64,000 bases of DNA from Halothece sp. PCC 7418 (GCF_000317635.1 NC_019779.1:2356001-2420000); one strand, 5' to 3'; shown: positions 28,188-38,009, counted from the stretch's first letter. The notes: generated by a model from the sequence alone, not told the origin. A program made the numbers and translations.

Positions 28188-28856
28188 ATGAATTCAAAAA
28201 CGATGACAGCAACCCGCCAGAGTTCAACGAAACAGGGGATTTTACGGTATATTCTCAAGCAAGGACAAGCCACCGCCCAAGATCTTGCAGAAGTTCTCGA
28301 AATTAGCCCCCAAGCAACCCGCCGACATCTCAAGGAGTTGGGATCAGAAGGCTTAGTCTATCACGAAGCGGTACAAAGTGGGATGGGACGACCCCAATAT
28401 CTGTATCAACTCAGTGAAAAAGGGCGCGATCGACTCCCTCATGATTATGGTGAGTTTGCTGTTTCTTTTCTCCATACCCTCGCCGAAACCGCAGGAGAAG
28501 AACAAGTTCAAGCCGTTTTAGAAAAACAATGGCAACGAAAAGCGGATGATTACCGCGATAAAATTGGGACTGGAGACTTAGAACAACGGATTGCGAAGTT
28601 GGTAGAATTACGACAAGCAGAAGGCTATATGGCAGAGTATCATCCGTTGGAAGAATATCAGGATAGCCCAAAACCGAAGTTTTTCTTATTTGAACACAAC
28701 TGTGCGATTTCTAGTGTTGCTGAATCTTATCCCAGTGTTTGTGGGCATGAATTAGAAATGTTTTCTGCTGTACTTCCTGATTGTACTGTGGAGCGAACGC
28801 ACTGGCTGTATCACGGCGAACATCGCTGTGGCTATTTGATTCAGTTAAAAGTTTAG
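28188..28856 (+). CDS. sufR: Fe-S-sensing repressor SufR
   Basis: A 222-aa DeoR-type winged-helix repressor of the suf operon. The HTH (QDLAEVLEISPQATRRHLKEL) is at about 34-54. Four cysteines near the C-terminus have the spacing C-X12-C-X13-C-X14-C, exactly the cyanobacterial SufR pattern (the first three ligate a 4Fe-4S cluster). Loss of the cluster lowers DNA affinity and derepresses suf. The start at 28188 follows AGGAGG by 11 bases; a second ATG at 28203 is possible. Confidence 0.95.
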   Translation: MNSKTMTATRQSSTKQGILRYILKQGQATAQDLAEVLEISPQATRRHLKELGSEGLVYHEAVQSGMGRPQYLYQLSEKGRDRLPHDYGEFAVSFLHTLAETAGEEQVQAVLEKQWQRKADDYRDKIGTGDLEQRIAKLVELRQAEGYMAEYHPLEEYQDSPKPKFFLFEHNCAISSVAESYPSVCGHELEMFSAVLPDCTVERTHWLYHGEHRCGYLIQLKV

Positions 28857-28904
28857 TCATTAGTCATTGGTCATTAGTCATTGGTCATTAGTCATTGGTC
28901 ATTG
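28855..28904. repeat. Tandem TCATTGGTCATTAG repeat
   Basis: About three and a half copies of a 14-bp unit start at the sufR stop codon. The family also occurs inside the suf operon (26540-26576) and after sufS. A heptad tract (28933-28975) follows and runs up to the next gene. Confidence 0.85.
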
Positions 28905-28979
28905 TTAGATGATTCATCCTTTTTAGATTGAGAACAAGGAACGAAGAACAAATAACGAAGAACAAATAACAAAATATTT

Positions 28980-29231
28980 ATGACACAAGATAGTTCCATT
29001 CAATTTTTAACCGAAGAAGAATCTTTAGAAGTGGATAAAGCCTTGCTTTCTTCCCCAGAAAAGTTTTTAACGCGGTTAACGATTTCTTCTTTAAGATTAC
29101 TGAAAACGATCGCGCAAGAAGAAGGGGTTGCTGTGGAGGATTTAACCCCAGAACAGATTATTGCTTGGTTTGAAAAAGATGGCAAAATTAGGCGAGAACA
29201 AGGGATTGAAGCAGCTACTTTGAAATGGTAA
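28980..29231 (+). CDS. Small conserved-looking protein
   Basis: 83 aa, acidic and mostly helical (FLTEEESLEVDKALLSSPEKF, then VEDLTPEQIIAWFEKDGKI). It has no membrane segment or Cys cluster. Coding character is good and an HIP1 site lies in frame. The start follows an AACAAAATATTT heptad end rather than a Shine-Dalgarno sequence. Family not recognised. Confidence 0.6.
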   Translation: MTQDSSIQFLTEEESLEVDKALLSSPEKFLTRLTISSLRLLKTIAQEEGVAVEDLTPEQIIAWFEKDGKIRREQGIEAATLKW

Positions 29232-29371
29232 TTGGACTCTGAGTAACTGGTCATTGGTAACTGAAGAAAAAAGTTGCGCGATCGCGCCATGGACTATCAT
29301 AATAATCGGAAACAGGACAACAGCCAACCTGGCTCATCAGTTTCAATCGAATCCAGCCCATCCCTGACTCA

Positions 29372-30010
29372 ATGACAAATTCCACTCGACAACGAGAACC
29401 CCTGACGAATTTAATCCTTTACCATCTTTTCAAATGGTCGGTGGTCAGTCCCGCATTTAATTTTTACTTTCGAGGGAAACTGTACGGTCGAGAAAATGTT
29501 CCTCAAACAGGAGGATTAGTGGTCGTGAGCAATCACGCTAGCTTATTCGATCCCCCTCTCTTATCTTGTTGTGTTGGTCGCCCTGTGGCTTATATGGCAA
29601 AAGAGGAGTTATTTGAAGTTCCGATATTAAAACACGCGATCGCGCTGTATGGGGCGTATCCTGTTAAACGGTCACAAGCGGATCGTAGTGCGATTCGGGC
29701 TGCGCTGAAAACCTTAGAACAAGGGTGGGCTGCTGGAATTTTTCTCCAGGGAACACGCACGGTTGATGGACGGATTACACAGCCGAAACTGGGTGCAGCG
29801 ATGATTGCAGCCAAGGCGCAAGTTCCTATTTTACCCGTTAGTCTCTGGGGAACGGAAAAAATCCCGCAATCGGGAACGCCTTTTCCTGCGATTACTGCGC
29901 GTATTGCGGAACCCCTTCCTCCTCCTATTTCTAGTCAGCGTGAGGTTTTAGAAAGTGTTACCCAAAAATGTGCAGATATTATCAATACAATGCACGCCCA
30001 AGGGCGATGA
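29372..30010 (+). CDS. plsC: 1-acyl-sn-glycerol-3-phosphate acyltransferase
   Basis: A 212-aa PlsC-type acyltransferase that turns lysophosphatidic acid into phosphatidic acid in membrane lipid synthesis. Motif I is NHASLFDPP (HX4D), followed by the substrate-binding FLQGTRTVDGRI (motif III, in place of the usual FPEGTRS) and ILPVSLWGTEKIP. The Q for E change in motif III is worth noting. The protein is probably membrane-associated through its N-terminal hydrophobic segment. Confidence 0.88.
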   Translation: MTNSTRQREPLTNLILYHLFKWSVVSPAFNFYFRGKLYGRENVPQTGGLVVVSNHASLFDPPLLSCCVGRPVAYMAKEELFEVPILKHAIALYGAYPVKRSQADRSAIRAALKTLEQGWAAGIFLQGTRTVDGRITQPKLGAAMIAAKAQVPILPVSLWGTEKIPQSGTPFPAITARIAEPLPPPISSQREVLESVTQKCADIINTMHAQGR

Positions 30011-30026
30011 TCTTGATCGGAATTAA

Positions 30027-30254
30027 TCAGTTCAATGGTTTTGTTGACAGTTTTTTAAAAACCATGGAGTTGGGAAACTCATCCACAAACAAGGGTTGAG
30101 GGAGATAAGGATAATGTTGATGGTTTTCGAGGAAGCGTTTGTAGTTTAGCGGGAGAGTGTTTTCCTTTGGAGATAAATCTTCGATCGATTTTTCAAATAA
30201 TTGTGCGTCTTGGCAGTAGTTGGGATAAGATTCTAAGTTAAATAAGCGTGTCAT
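30027..30254 (-). CDS. Possible small protein or gene fragment
   Basis: A 75-codon minus-strand frame converging with plsC. The product is rich in Tyr, Pro and Leu (YPNYCQDAQLFEKSIEDL) and looks more coding than shadow, but has no recognised domain and no clear ribosome site. It could be a remnant of a longer gene. Confidence 0.35.
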   Translation of the reverse strand: MTRLFNLESYPNYCQDAQLFEKSIEDLSPKENTLPLNYKRFLENHQHYPYLPQPLFVDEFPNSMVFKKLSTKPLN

Positions 30255-30317
30255 GATCAGTTATCAATCAAGAATGAATAAGGATGTTGTTGGTTTTTGT
30301 TTCTCTCTACCCTATAT

Positions 30318-30351
30318 ATCCCCCCCCTTTCCAAGGGGGGTTAGGGGGGAT
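30318..30351. repeat. ATCCCCCCCC...GGGGGGAT hairpin repeat
   Basis: The short member of the poly-C/poly-G hairpin family seen at 8470 and 19485. Inner CCTTTCCAAGG also folds. Confidence 0.75.
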
Positions 30352-30736
30352 TAACTAGGAGTGAAAGGATGTTGTTGGGTTTCTACGACTGTCTGTCACT
30401 GTCAGGGAAATGTTGTCATCGCTCACAGAAATGGTTGTCTGTAACTGATTGTCTGGAGGGAAAATATCGGCGGGTTTTAGGTAAGGAAAGGGGATTTCTA
30501 GAGTTGTGGAATTAGTAGTAAGGATAGCGCGATCGCGCCCTTAAATTACCCGATCTTCCTCTAACTAATGCAATGTCGATTTTGTACTTTTCTTACGATT
30601 TCTTTTCAGAATGTATCCATTGGTCATAACATAGACATTGGGAATTCTGCGATCCACTACTGGTCTCTTACTGGGTCGGTTGTCCTGTGGCTGATCTGAG
30701 AGAAGAAGAAATCTTGATTTGAGATTCCACGTTGAC

Positions 30737-30785
30737 CAACGGTCACGCGCAGGCGCCTTCCGTGACAGAAGGCGTAATCTTTGAC
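30737..30785 (+). mobile_element. 49-bp double-hairpin repeat, relative of the GST insert
   Basis: Directly after TTGAC, this copy begins CAACGGTCAC, contains CAGGCGCCTTCCGT, GAAGGCGTAATCT and ends in GAC. The same blocks make up the 63-bp insert at 47770-47832 (other orientation); this copy lacks about 14 bases between the hairpins. Hairpin 1 is GACC-AAC-GGTC and hairpin 2 CGCCTTC/GAAGGCG. It looks like a non-autonomous IS200/IS605-type element. Confidence 0.7.
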
Positions 30786-30880
30786 CTGCAACCGATAAGA
30801 CTTCTCCAAATTACGTTACAGTAGAGGGTTAGTGGTTTGTATTGAGATCAAAAACTAAGCAATAATTAACACTACTTAAT

Positions 30881-31975
30881 ATGACAGTCACCGCAGAAAC
30901 TCCTCCGATTTCGCAAAAAGCACGCCGTCGCGTCGTGTTTCCCTTTACCGCCATTATTGGTCAAGATGATATGAAGTTAGCGTTATTACTCAATGTCATC
31001 GATCCTAAAATTGGTGGGGTGATGATTATGGGCGATCGCGGAACGGGTAAATCCACCACCATCCGTGCCTTAGCTGACTTACTCCCCGAAATTGATATTG
31101 TCGCTGGTGATGCTTTTAATAGTCATCCTGATGACCCCGATTTGATGAGTGAGGAAGTTCGCACCAAATGGGAACAAGAAGAACCCCTGACAACAGTTAA
31201 ACATAAAGTCCCGATGATTGACCTTCCCCTCGGTGCAACGGAAGACCGTGTTTGCGGAACGATTGATATCGAAAAAGCGCTTTCTGAAGGGGTAAAAGCC
31301 TTTGAACCAGGACTACTAGCCAAAGCCAACCGAGGCTTGTTATATGTGGATGAGGTGAACCTTTTAGATGACCATCTCGTTGATGTTCTGTTAGACTCAG
31401 CAGCTAGTGGCTGGAATACAGTGGAACGGGAAGGGATTTCCATTCGTCACCCAGCACGGTTTGTTTTAGTCGGATCGGGAAACCCAGAAGAAGGAGAACT
31501 ACGTCCGCAACTATTAGACCGCTTTGGGATGAATGTAGAAGTGCGAACCGTGAGAGATCCAGAACTGCGCGTTAAAATTGTTGAGCAGCGATCGGAGTTT
31601 GATCAAAACCCCCAAGAATTTACTCAGCACTACCAAGAACAGCAAACTGATTTACAACAAAAGATTGTACAGGCGCAAGAGTTACTGCCTCAAGTGCAGA
31701 TGGAATATGATTTGCGGGTGAAAGTGTCTCAGGTTTGTGGAGAATTAGATGTGGATGGCTTGCGCGGTGATATCGTAACCAACCGCGCTGCAAAAGCACT
31801 GACTGCACTGGAAGGACGCACTGAAGTCACCGTTGAAGATATCCGTCGGGTGATGCCTTTCTGCTTGCGCCACCGCTTGCGGAAAGATCCGCTAGAATCC
31901 ATTGATTCTGGATATAAGGTCGAGAAGGCGATCGCGCAAGTCTTTGGCTTGGAATTAGAAGAAGAAGACAACTAA
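30881..31975 (+). CDS. chlI: Magnesium chelatase ATPase subunit I
   Basis: A 364-aa AAA+ subunit of Mg-chelatase, which inserts Mg into protoporphyrin IX, the first committed step of chlorophyll synthesis; it acts with ChlD and ChlH. Walker [10 protein letters not shown], Walker [15 protein letters not shown], sensor 1 [20 protein letters not shown] and the C-terminal helical lid are present. ChlD/ChlH are not here. An imperfect hairpin follows. Confidence 0.96.
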   Translation: MTVTAETPPISQKARRRVVFPFTAIIGQDDMKLALLLNVIDPKIGGVMIMGDRGTGKSTTIRALADLLPEIDIVAGDAFNSHPDDPDLMSEEVRTKWEQEEPLTTVKHKVPMIDLPLGATEDRVCGTIDIEKALSEGVKAFEPGLLAKANRGLLYVDEVNLLDDHLVDVLLDSAASGWNTVEREGISIRHPARFVLVGSGNPEEGELRPQLLDRFGMNVEVRTVRDPELRVKIVEQRSEFDQNPQEFTQHYQEQQTDLQQKIVQAQELLPQVQMEYDLRVKVSQVCGELDVDGLRGDIVTNRAAKALTALEGRTEVTVEDIRRVMPFCLRHRLRKDPLESIDSGYKVEKAIAQVFGLELEEEDN

Positions 31976-31998
31976 CCCTGAAACCAGTAACTGTACCT

Positions 31999-32017
31999 GA
32001 AACCAGTTGCTGGTTTC
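31999..32017 (+). terminator. Hairpin after chlI
   Basis: GAAACCAG-TTG-CTGGTTTC, 24 bases past the stop, preceded by a second copy of GAAACCAG (31980-31987) that could pair alternatively. There is no strong T-run. The rest of the 292-base spacer to the next gene is AT-rich with nothing else recognised. Confidence 0.5.
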
Positions 32018-32267
32018 AATCTGCAATCCAATCCTTAAAAACCAACTCAATCACTAATTACTTATTCTTAGAACTCTGGCAATTAACCACAAGTCACCGC
32101 CCCCAGAGTGTAAATGTTTATTAAAAAATAAAAACAAATCTATTCAATAACAACAAATACAGACACTTTTTAATAAAACTAGAAATAAGACTATCTGTAA
32201 TCCCCCTTGTCACTCAATTGACACGGAAAGTACCTTAAGAAAATCTAAAGAAACTAGGATTAAACCA

Positions 32268-32582
32268 ATGAACGACTTACAAAAATATCAGTTCAAATGC
32301 ACTCTCACCTTTGGTGATATTTATGGGCAAATCATTGTCTGGTTAATTGTTATCTTTATCAGTTTAGCCACTGCGCTTGCTCTGTGGAGTAGTGAACGGC
32401 AAATTTATGCTCTGGCTACAGTCGGACTGATTCTCGTCCTTTCTCTTCCCTTCTTACTATTTGCCTTTGTGACTACTCTCTTTAACCATATTCAAGTGAC
32501 TCCGTTAGAAGAACACGCAACCAGCAAAAAACGGAGTCAACCGCCAGAAAGCGGGAAAAAAGCAGCAACCTCGACAAGTTAA
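32268..32582 (+). CDS. Small two-helix membrane protein
   Basis: 104 aa. A short N-terminus (MNDLQKYQFKCTLTFGD), two hydrophobic segments (about 21-40 and 47-70) and a basic, Ser/Lys-rich tail. A possible AGGA ribosome site lies 9 bases upstream. Family not recognised; no clear operon partner. Confidence 0.6.
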   Translation: MNDLQKYQFKCTLTFGDIYGQIIVWLIVIFISLATALALWSSERQIYALATVGLILVLSLPFLLFAFVTTLFNHIQVTPLEEHATSKKRSQPPESGKKAATSTS

Positions 32583-32716
32583 ATTTAATCATTACTTTAG
32601 GTTTAAGTGAATGCGGGATTAATCATAGTTATCTGCAGTTTTACAAGACCAATCGCAAAAAATGAAAGCTAAATTTGGTCTTAAAGTTAGAAGGCTGTTA
32701 GACAATGTCTCCTTAT

Positions 32717-32751
32717 GATTGTAAATAGGAAATCTCCTAGAAATTACAATC
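32717..32751 (+). promoter_or_regulatory. Nested inverted repeat in the fbp leader
   Basis: GATTGTAA ... TTACAATC (8 bp) encloses AGGA-AATC-TCCT, 39 bases upstream of the fbp start. It could be an operator or an mRNA hairpin. The inner AGGA/TCCT stem hides a Shine-Dalgarno-like sequence but not the one used by fbp. Confidence 0.4.
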
Positions 32752-32790
32752 CTCCATAACTGCGTTGAACGCACATCCAAGGAAAAAACT

Positions 32791-33840
32791 ATGGTTAATC
32801 CCGCGCAATCTCCCAGTTTAGACCGAGATTGCACTACCCTATCTCGTCATGTTTTACAAGAGCTCCAGAGCTTTTCTGCACAAGCCCAAGATATCAGTGC
32901 GCTGATGAACCGCCTGGCTTTGGCGGGTAAACTGATTTCCCGACACTTGAGTCGAGCGGGAATTGTAGAAGGAGTCTTAGGCTTTACTGGGGACACAAAC
33001 GTCCAAGGCGAATCTGTCAAACGGATGGATGTTTATGCCAATGATGTCTTTATCTCTGTCTTGAAGCAAAGTGGGTTAGTCTGTCGCCTTGCTTCCGAGG
33101 AAATGGATACCCCGTACTATATCCCTGAAAACTGCCCGATTGGACGCTATACCCTACTCTTCGATCCCATTGATGGCTCATCCAATATTGATACAAATTT
33201 GAGTGTGGGTTCAATTTTCTCCATTCGGCAACAAGAAGGGGATGATGTGGATCAAAGTGCAAGTGACCTGTTACAAAACGGACATAAACAAATTGCTGCG
33301 GGTTATATCCTGTATGGAGCAAGTACCAAGCTGGTCTATTCCCTCGGCAACGGGGTACATTCCTTTACCCTTGACCCCAGCTTAGGAGAATTTATTCTTG
33401 CCGAAGAAAATATGCAAATCCCAGAATCGGGGTCTGTATATAGTCTCAATGAAGGAAACTTTTGGCAATGGGATGAACCAATCCGTAATTATGTCCGCTA
33501 TGTACATCGTCAGGAAGGGTATAGCGCCCGTTATGGAGGAGCGTTAGTCGGGGATTTTCACCGCATTCTCCAGCAAGGAGGCGTTTTTCTCTATCCAGGT
33601 ACGGTGAGTAAACCAGAAGGCAAGTTACGCTTGTTGTATGAGTCCGTTCCTCTTGCCTTTTTAGTTGAACAAGCCGGTGGTAAAGCCAGTACAGGGACAG
33701 AAAACATCATGGATCTTGTGCCAGAGAAACTTCATGCACGGTCTCCGTTGGTGATTGGCAGCCCGAAGAATGTTGAGTTAGTGGAATCTTTCTATCAAGA
33801 ACAAAGCACCAGTTCTCAAGAACCTGCTATGGCGGATTAA
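32791..33840 (+). CDS. fbp: Fructose-1,6-bisphosphatase, class I
   Basis: Hydrolyses fructose-1,6-bisphosphate to fructose-6-phosphate in the Calvin cycle and gluconeogenesis. 349 aa. Metal-binding motif [21 protein letters not shown], the active-site segment [14 protein letters not shown], and [21 protein letters not shown] are visible. It is the first gene of fbp-tal-zwf-opcA, the classic cyanobacterial arrangement that puts the carbon-fixation phosphatase next to oxidative pentose phosphate genes. Confidence 0.96.
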   Translation: MVNPAQSPSLDRDCTTLSRHVLQELQSFSAQAQDISALMNRLALAGKLISRHLSRAGIVEGVLGFTGDTNVQGESVKRMDVYANDVFISVLKQSGLVCRLASEEMDTPYYIPENCPIGRYTLLFDPIDGSSNIDTNLSVGSIFSIRQQEGDDVDQSASDLLQNGHKQIAAGYILYGASTKLVYSLGNGVHSFTLDPSLGEFILAEENMQIPESGSVYSLNEGNFWQWDEPIRNYVRYVHRQEGYSARYGGALVGDFHRILQQGGVFLYPGTVSKPEGKLRLLYESVPLAFLVEQAGGKASTGTENIMDLVPEKLHARSPLVIGSPKNVELVESFYQEQSTSSQEPAMAD

Positions 33841-33936
33841 TTCTGATCAACTTACCGATCGCGCCTTATGAATCAGGCAAACAGTTCCGCTCTCTGAGCG
33901 TTGCTCACAAAAAAATTATAAGGAGGAATGACAATC

Positions 33937-35091
33937 ATGACTGCAGCAGAACAAAATTTAATCCTGCAAATCGAAAAAGAGTATGGTCAAAGTGTCTGGA
34001 TGGATAACCTCAGTCGTGACATTATCCGTTCTGGCGAACTCAAAAAATTAACCGAAGAACGGGGTATTCATGGCATTACTTCCAACCCGACCATTTTTGA
34101 AAAGGCGATCGCGGGGAATCATATTTATGATGCGGATATTGAAGCCAGAATTAAAGAAGGCAAATCCGTCCAAGGGATCTATGAATCCCTCGTCTTTGAA
34201 GACATCCGAGAAGCCTGCGATACCCTGCGTCCGATTTATGATGAAACCAATGGACTAGATGGCTATGTCAGCATCGAAGTCCCGCCAACGATCGCGCAGG
34301 ATACCGAAACCACCCTCAGCGAAGCCCGTCGCTATTTCAAAGAAATTGATCGGGAAAATGTCATGATTAAGATTCCTGGCACCCCCGAAGGCTTACCAGC
34401 AGTAGAAGCAGCGATCCGCGATGGCATTAATGTTAATGTCACCCTGTTATTCTCCGTGCAAAGTTATGTTGACACCGCTTGGGCATATATTCGCGGTTTA
34501 GAAAAGCGCGTTGAAGATGGCAATGATATCAGTCAGATTGCCTCTGTCGCCAGTTTCTTCCTCAGTCGGATTGATGTGAAAATCGACAAAATGATCGATG
34601 AGAAAGTGAAAGGGGAAGACGAAGAAGCCACCAAAGCGAAGTTAGAAGCGATTAAAGGCAAAGTAGCGATTGCCAACGCCAAGATTGCCTATCAAGAGTT
34701 CAAGAAAATCTTCGGCAGCGATCGCTGGAAAGCCCTAGAAGCAAAAGGCGCTCACGTGCAACGCCTCCTCTGGGCAAGCACTGGCACGAAAAACCCAGAC
34801 TACAGCGATGTCATGTATGTGGATGAATTAATCGGCAACAACACCGTGAATACCATGCCACCAGACACCATTGAAGCCTGTACCGATCATTGTCATCCTG
34901 GCGATCGTATCGAAACCGAGATCGATGAAGCGTACCAACTCATGGAAACCCTCAAAGATCCCGAAGTCAACATCGACTTAGATCAAGTCATGGCTGAGTT
35001 ACTGGAAGAAGGCATTGACAAGTTTGTTAAACCTTACGAATCTCTCTTGTCTTCCCTCGAAAATAAAGTGAAGCAACTTGCCGCAGTATAA
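33937..35091 (+). CDS. tal: Transaldolase
   Basis: Transfers a dihydroxyacetone unit in the oxidative pentose phosphate pathway. 384 aa, long transaldolase type. The N-terminal VWMDNLSRDIIRSGEL, TSNPTIFEKAI and the Schiff-base lysine in VMIKIPGTPEG mark the family; GTKNPDYSDVMYVDELIG is near the end. I place the start at 33937: AGGAGG ends at 33926, giving a 10-base spacer. The ATG at 33928 would touch the ribosome site. Second gene of the fbp-tal-zwf-opcA cluster. Confidence 0.94.
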   Translation: MTAAEQNLILQIEKEYGQSVWMDNLSRDIIRSGELKKLTEERGIHGITSNPTIFEKAIAGNHIYDADIEARIKEGKSVQGIYESLVFEDIREACDTLRPIYDETNGLDGYVSIEVPPTIAQDTETTLSEARRYFKEIDRENVMIKIPGTPEGLPAVEAAIRDGINVNVTLLFSVQSYVDTAWAYIRGLEKRVEDGNDISQIASVASFFLSRIDVKIDKMIDEKVKGEDEEATKAKLEAIKGKVAIANAKIAYQEFKKIFGSDRWKALEAKGAHVQRLLWASTGTKNPDYSDVMYVDELIGNNTVNTMPPDTIEACTDHCHPGDRIETEIDEAYQLMETLKDPEVNIDLDQVMAELLEEGIDKFVKPYESLLSSLENKVKQLAAV

Positions 35092-35102
35092 CCCAATCCT
35101 TT

Positions 35103-35124
35103 CCCTCACCCTAGCAAGTGAGGG
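35103..35124 (+). terminator. Hairpin between tal and zwf
   Basis: CCCTCAC and GTGAGGG pair 7 bp, followed by CTTTCTTA. It may be a partial terminator or attenuator, so zwf-opcA could have its own promoter in the remaining 70 bases, which also hold a heptad tract (35172-35195). Confidence 0.55.
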
Positions 35125-35197
35125 CTTTCTTACCCCTTCTCTCGATTAGAGGGGGACTTATTAATATCACCAATAACCGATAACAAATAACCAAAAT

Positions 35198-36727
35198 ATG
35201 GTAGCAGTTAAAGAAAATCCCCTTCGCATTGGCTTACAACAAGAGCGCATCCCTGAACCCGCCATTATGGTGATTTTTGGCGCGTCAGGAGACTTAACGC
35301 AACGGAAACTCGTTCCCGCCCTCTACCAACTGAAACGAGAACATCGGCTTCCAGCAGAATTAACTATTGTTGGTGTCGCCCGTCGCGATTGGAGTCATGA
35401 CTATTTCCGTGAACAAATGCGCGAAGGCGTTGAGAATTATTCCACTGGGATTGGTAACGAAGAACTTTGGAACGATTTTGCTGAGGGGCTGTATTACTGT
35501 TCTGGCAACATGGATCAAGAGGAAAGTTACCAGAAATTAAAAGCCTTTTTGCAAGAATTAGATGGCAAACGAGGAACTAGAGGTAATCGGGTTTTTTATT
35601 TGGCGGTTTCTCCCAAGTTTTTCCCAGAAGCCATTAATCAGTTAGGGAATGCGGGAATGTTGCAAGACCCGAAAAAACATCGTCTGGTCATTGAAAAGCC
35701 CTTTGGGAAAGATTTAGCCTCCGCTCGGTCTCTTAATCGCACGGTGCAAAAAGTTTGCTATGAAAACCAAGTTTATCGCATTGATCACTATTTAGGGAAA
35801 GAAACGGTTCAAAACTTGTTAGTGTTTCGGTTTGCCAATGCCATTTTTGAACCGTTATGGAATCGGCAATTTGTGGATCATGTACAGGTTACGGTTGCGG
35901 AAACCGTGGGCGTAGAAGATCGCGCAGGCTACTATGAAACCTCTGGGGCATTACGGGATATGGTGCAAAATCACCTGATGCAACTGGTTTCTCTCACTGC
36001 CATGGAACCGCCTAATTCCCTGGATGCCGATAGTATTCGCACGGAAAAAACTAAGGCACTAGAGTCATTTTATCTCGCAGATCCCCACAACTTAGATCGC
36101 TGTGCCATTCGCGGACAATATAGTGCAGGCTGGATGAAAGGAAAATCAGTGCCTGGCTATCGCAAAGAAAATGGCGTTGATCCGAACTCCACCACCCCCA
36201 CCTTTGCTGCGTTAAAATTATATTGCGATAACTGGCGTTGGAAAGGCGTTCCCTTTTATATCCGCACAGGGAAACGGTTACCCAAGAAAGTCACCGAAAT
36301 TGCGATTCAGTTTCGAGAAGTGCCTTTACTGATTTTCCAATCCGCAGCGCAACAAACCAACCCCAATGTTCTAACAATGCGGATTCAGCCCAATGAAGGA
36401 ATTTCTCTGCGGTTTGAAGCCAAAATGCCAGGACCTGAATTAAGAACGCGCTCTGTAGATATGGACTTTAGTTATGGGTCATCCTTTGGCATGGCGACGG
36501 CTGATGCGTATAATCGTCTCTTATTAGATTGTATGTTAGGGGATCAAACCCTCTTTACCCGATCCGATGAAGTGGAAGCAGCTTGGCGAGTGATTAGCCC
36601 CGCCCTCCACGCTTGGGATGAAGCTAGTGATCCGACGTTGGTTCCCCAATACGAAGCCGGAACCTGGCAACCTGCAGAAGCGGAAGCGTTAATGAATGCC
36701 GATGGTCGCAATTGGCGACGACTCTAA
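35198..36727 (+). CDS. zwf: Glucose-6-phosphate 1-dehydrogenase
   Basis: First step of the oxidative pentose phosphate pathway, producing NADPH in the dark. 509 aa. Nucleotide-binding [13 protein letters not shown] (24-36 region), the substrate signature [13 protein letters not shown] with catalytic His, and [12 protein letters not shown]. Cyanobacterial G6PDH is redox-regulated through cysteines (one in VQKVCYENQ) and OpcA. Followed at 46 bases by opcA. Confidence 0.96.
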   Translation: MVAVKENPLRIGLQQERIPEPAIMVIFGASGDLTQRKLVPALYQLKREHRLPAELTIVGVARRDWSHDYFREQMREGVENYSTGIGNEELWNDFAEGLYYCSGNMDQEESYQKLKAFLQELDGKRGTRGNRVFYLAVSPKFFPEAINQLGNAGMLQDPKKHRLVIEKPFGKDLASARSLNRTVQKVCYENQVYRIDHYLGKETVQNLLVFRFANAIFEPLWNRQFVDHVQVTVAETVGVEDRAGYYETSGALRDMVQNHLMQLVSLTAMEPPNSLDADSIRTEKTKALESFYLADPHNLDRCAIRGQYSAGWMKGKSVPGYRKENGVDPNSTTPTFAALKLYCDNWRWKGVPFYIRTGKRLPKKVTEIAIQFREVPLLIFQSAAQQTNPNVLTMRIQPNEGISLRFEAKMPGPELRTRSVDMDFSYGSSFGMATADAYNRLLLDCMLGDQTLFTRSDEVEAAWRVISPALHAWDEASDPTLVPQYEAGTWQPAEAEALMNADGRNWRRL

Positions 36728-36773
36728 CTTAACTGGATTTCAGTGATAATAGTAATTTGAGGAACAATCTAAT

Positions 36774-37910
36774 ATGACACAATCTCCACCCCTTCTTTCT
36801 CTACAGCATCCGAAAGATGTTTCTTTGGAAGAAATTGAAGACGAACTGGATCAAATTTGGCAAGTGAATCGTACTGGGGAAGATGGTGCGCTCGCGACCC
36901 GGGCGACCACGTTTACCATGGTTGTTTATGAATCGGAAGCCAAGTCTCAAGATAGTGAAGTTGCAGAAGCCATTGCAGCAGCGAACCCTTGTCGGATTAT
37001 TACGCTTTATCCTCAAACGGGAGAAGATGAAGGGGTTTCCGCACAAGTTTCTGCTTATTGTCCGATTCAAAAGCAAGGAAGTAACAGCTTAGTTTGTTGT
37101 GAATATATCAATCTCACTGGGACTCCCACCGCATTAGAACGGATTGCAGGGATGATTTCGGCGTTAATGCTCAGCGAACTTCCCAAATTCCTCTGGTGGA
37201 AAGATGTTCCAGCCCCTGAATCTAGCCTTTTTCAACGCCTAGCAGACAATAGTGATATTATTATTGTTGATTCCAGTAGCTTTGCCGAACCAGAGGAAGA
37301 ACTTTACTGCATTGGTCAAGTTCTCAAAGAAGGCATGGTTTTTGCTGACCTGAACTGGCGACGGTTAGCAGCATGGCAAGAATTAACCGCCGAAGCCTTT
37401 GATCCGCCAGAAAGACGCAGTGCTTTAACGGAAGTGGATCGCGTCACCATTGACTATGAACAAGGGAATCCCGCCCAAGCGTTAATGTTTTTAGGCTGGT
37501 TAGCGTCCCGCTTACAGTGGGATTCCATCAGTTATGAATATGAGGGCGGAGATTACGATATCCGTCGCGTTAAGTTTACCAATGACGAACAAAAAGAAGT
37601 GGAAGCGGAATTAGCTGGAATTCCTGTAGAAGCAGGTGATATTCCAGGGGATCTGATTAGTTTACGTCTCAGTTCCACTAACTTAGAAGCCGATTGTTGC
37701 ACGGTTCTCTGCTCTGAAACCACAGGCTGTATGCGGATGGAAGCAGGTGGTGGTGCTCAATCCTGTCGCATTCAGCAAGTGACTCCATTGTTTGATCAAA
37801 AGACAGAACAACTTTTAACGAAGCAGTTACAACGCTGGGGACGGGAAGTTCTCTATGAAGAAAGCATGGCTTGTACTTATGAGATGTTAAAGTTGCGGTC
37901 TAATTCCTAA
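36774..37910 (+). CDS. opcA: G6PDH assembly/activator protein OpcA
   Basis: A 378-aa allosteric activator that promotes oligomerisation and activity of G6PDH in cyanobacteria. Family segments LPKFLWWKDVP and RMEAGGGAQSCRIQ are present, along with several cysteines that fit redox control. A GAGGA ribosome site precedes the ATG. It closes the fbp-tal-zwf-opcA cluster and is followed by a strong terminator. Confidence 0.94.
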   Translation: MTQSPPLLSLQHPKDVSLEEIEDELDQIWQVNRTGEDGALATRATTFTMVVYESEAKSQDSEVAEAIAAANPCRIITLYPQTGEDEGVSAQVSAYCPIQKQGSNSLVCCEYINLTGTPTALERIAGMISALMLSELPKFLWWKDVPAPESSLFQRLADNSDIIIVDSSSFAEPEEELYCIGQVLKEGMVFADLNWRRLAAWQELTAEAFDPPERRSALTEVDRVTIDYEQGNPAQALMFLGWLASRLQWDSISYEYEGGDYDIRRVKFTNDEQKEVEAELAGIPVEAGDIPGDLISLRLSSTNLEADCCTVLCSETTGCMRMEAGGGAQSCRIQQVTPLFDQKTEQLLTKQLQRWGREVLYEESMACTYEMLKLRSNS

Positions 37911-37934
37911 ATCCAATCAAACAATAACTTGATT

Positions 37935-37962
37935 TCCCCCAACTTGGGGGACTTTTCTTTTT
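37935..37962 (+). terminator. Rho-independent terminator of the zwf-opcA transcript
   Basis: TCCCCC-AACTT-GGGGGA followed by CTTTTCTTTTTC, 25 bases after the opcA stop. The strongest terminator in the window. Confidence 0.85.
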
Positions 37963-37972
37963 CTAGAACAAA

Positions 37973-38009
37973 TATAGCGCTATGCGCTGGGGAAAGGGAA
38001 AAGGTAATC
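37973..38009. repeat. Dispersed repeat shared with 10840-10871
   Basis: TATAGCGCTA and AAAGGGAAAAGGTAATC, 10 bases apart: the inverse complement of the copy upstream of icd. Confidence 0.7.

Larger units (their letters stand above)
30255..30880. other. Repeat-bearing spacer before chlI
   Basis: 626 bases with no supported gene. It contains the poly-C/poly-G hairpin (30318-30351), an HIP1 12-mer near 30528 and a 49-bp double-hairpin mobile repeat (30737-30785). The last 90 bases (30786-30880) include an AT-rich segment and are the likely promoter region of chlI. Confidence 0.6.
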
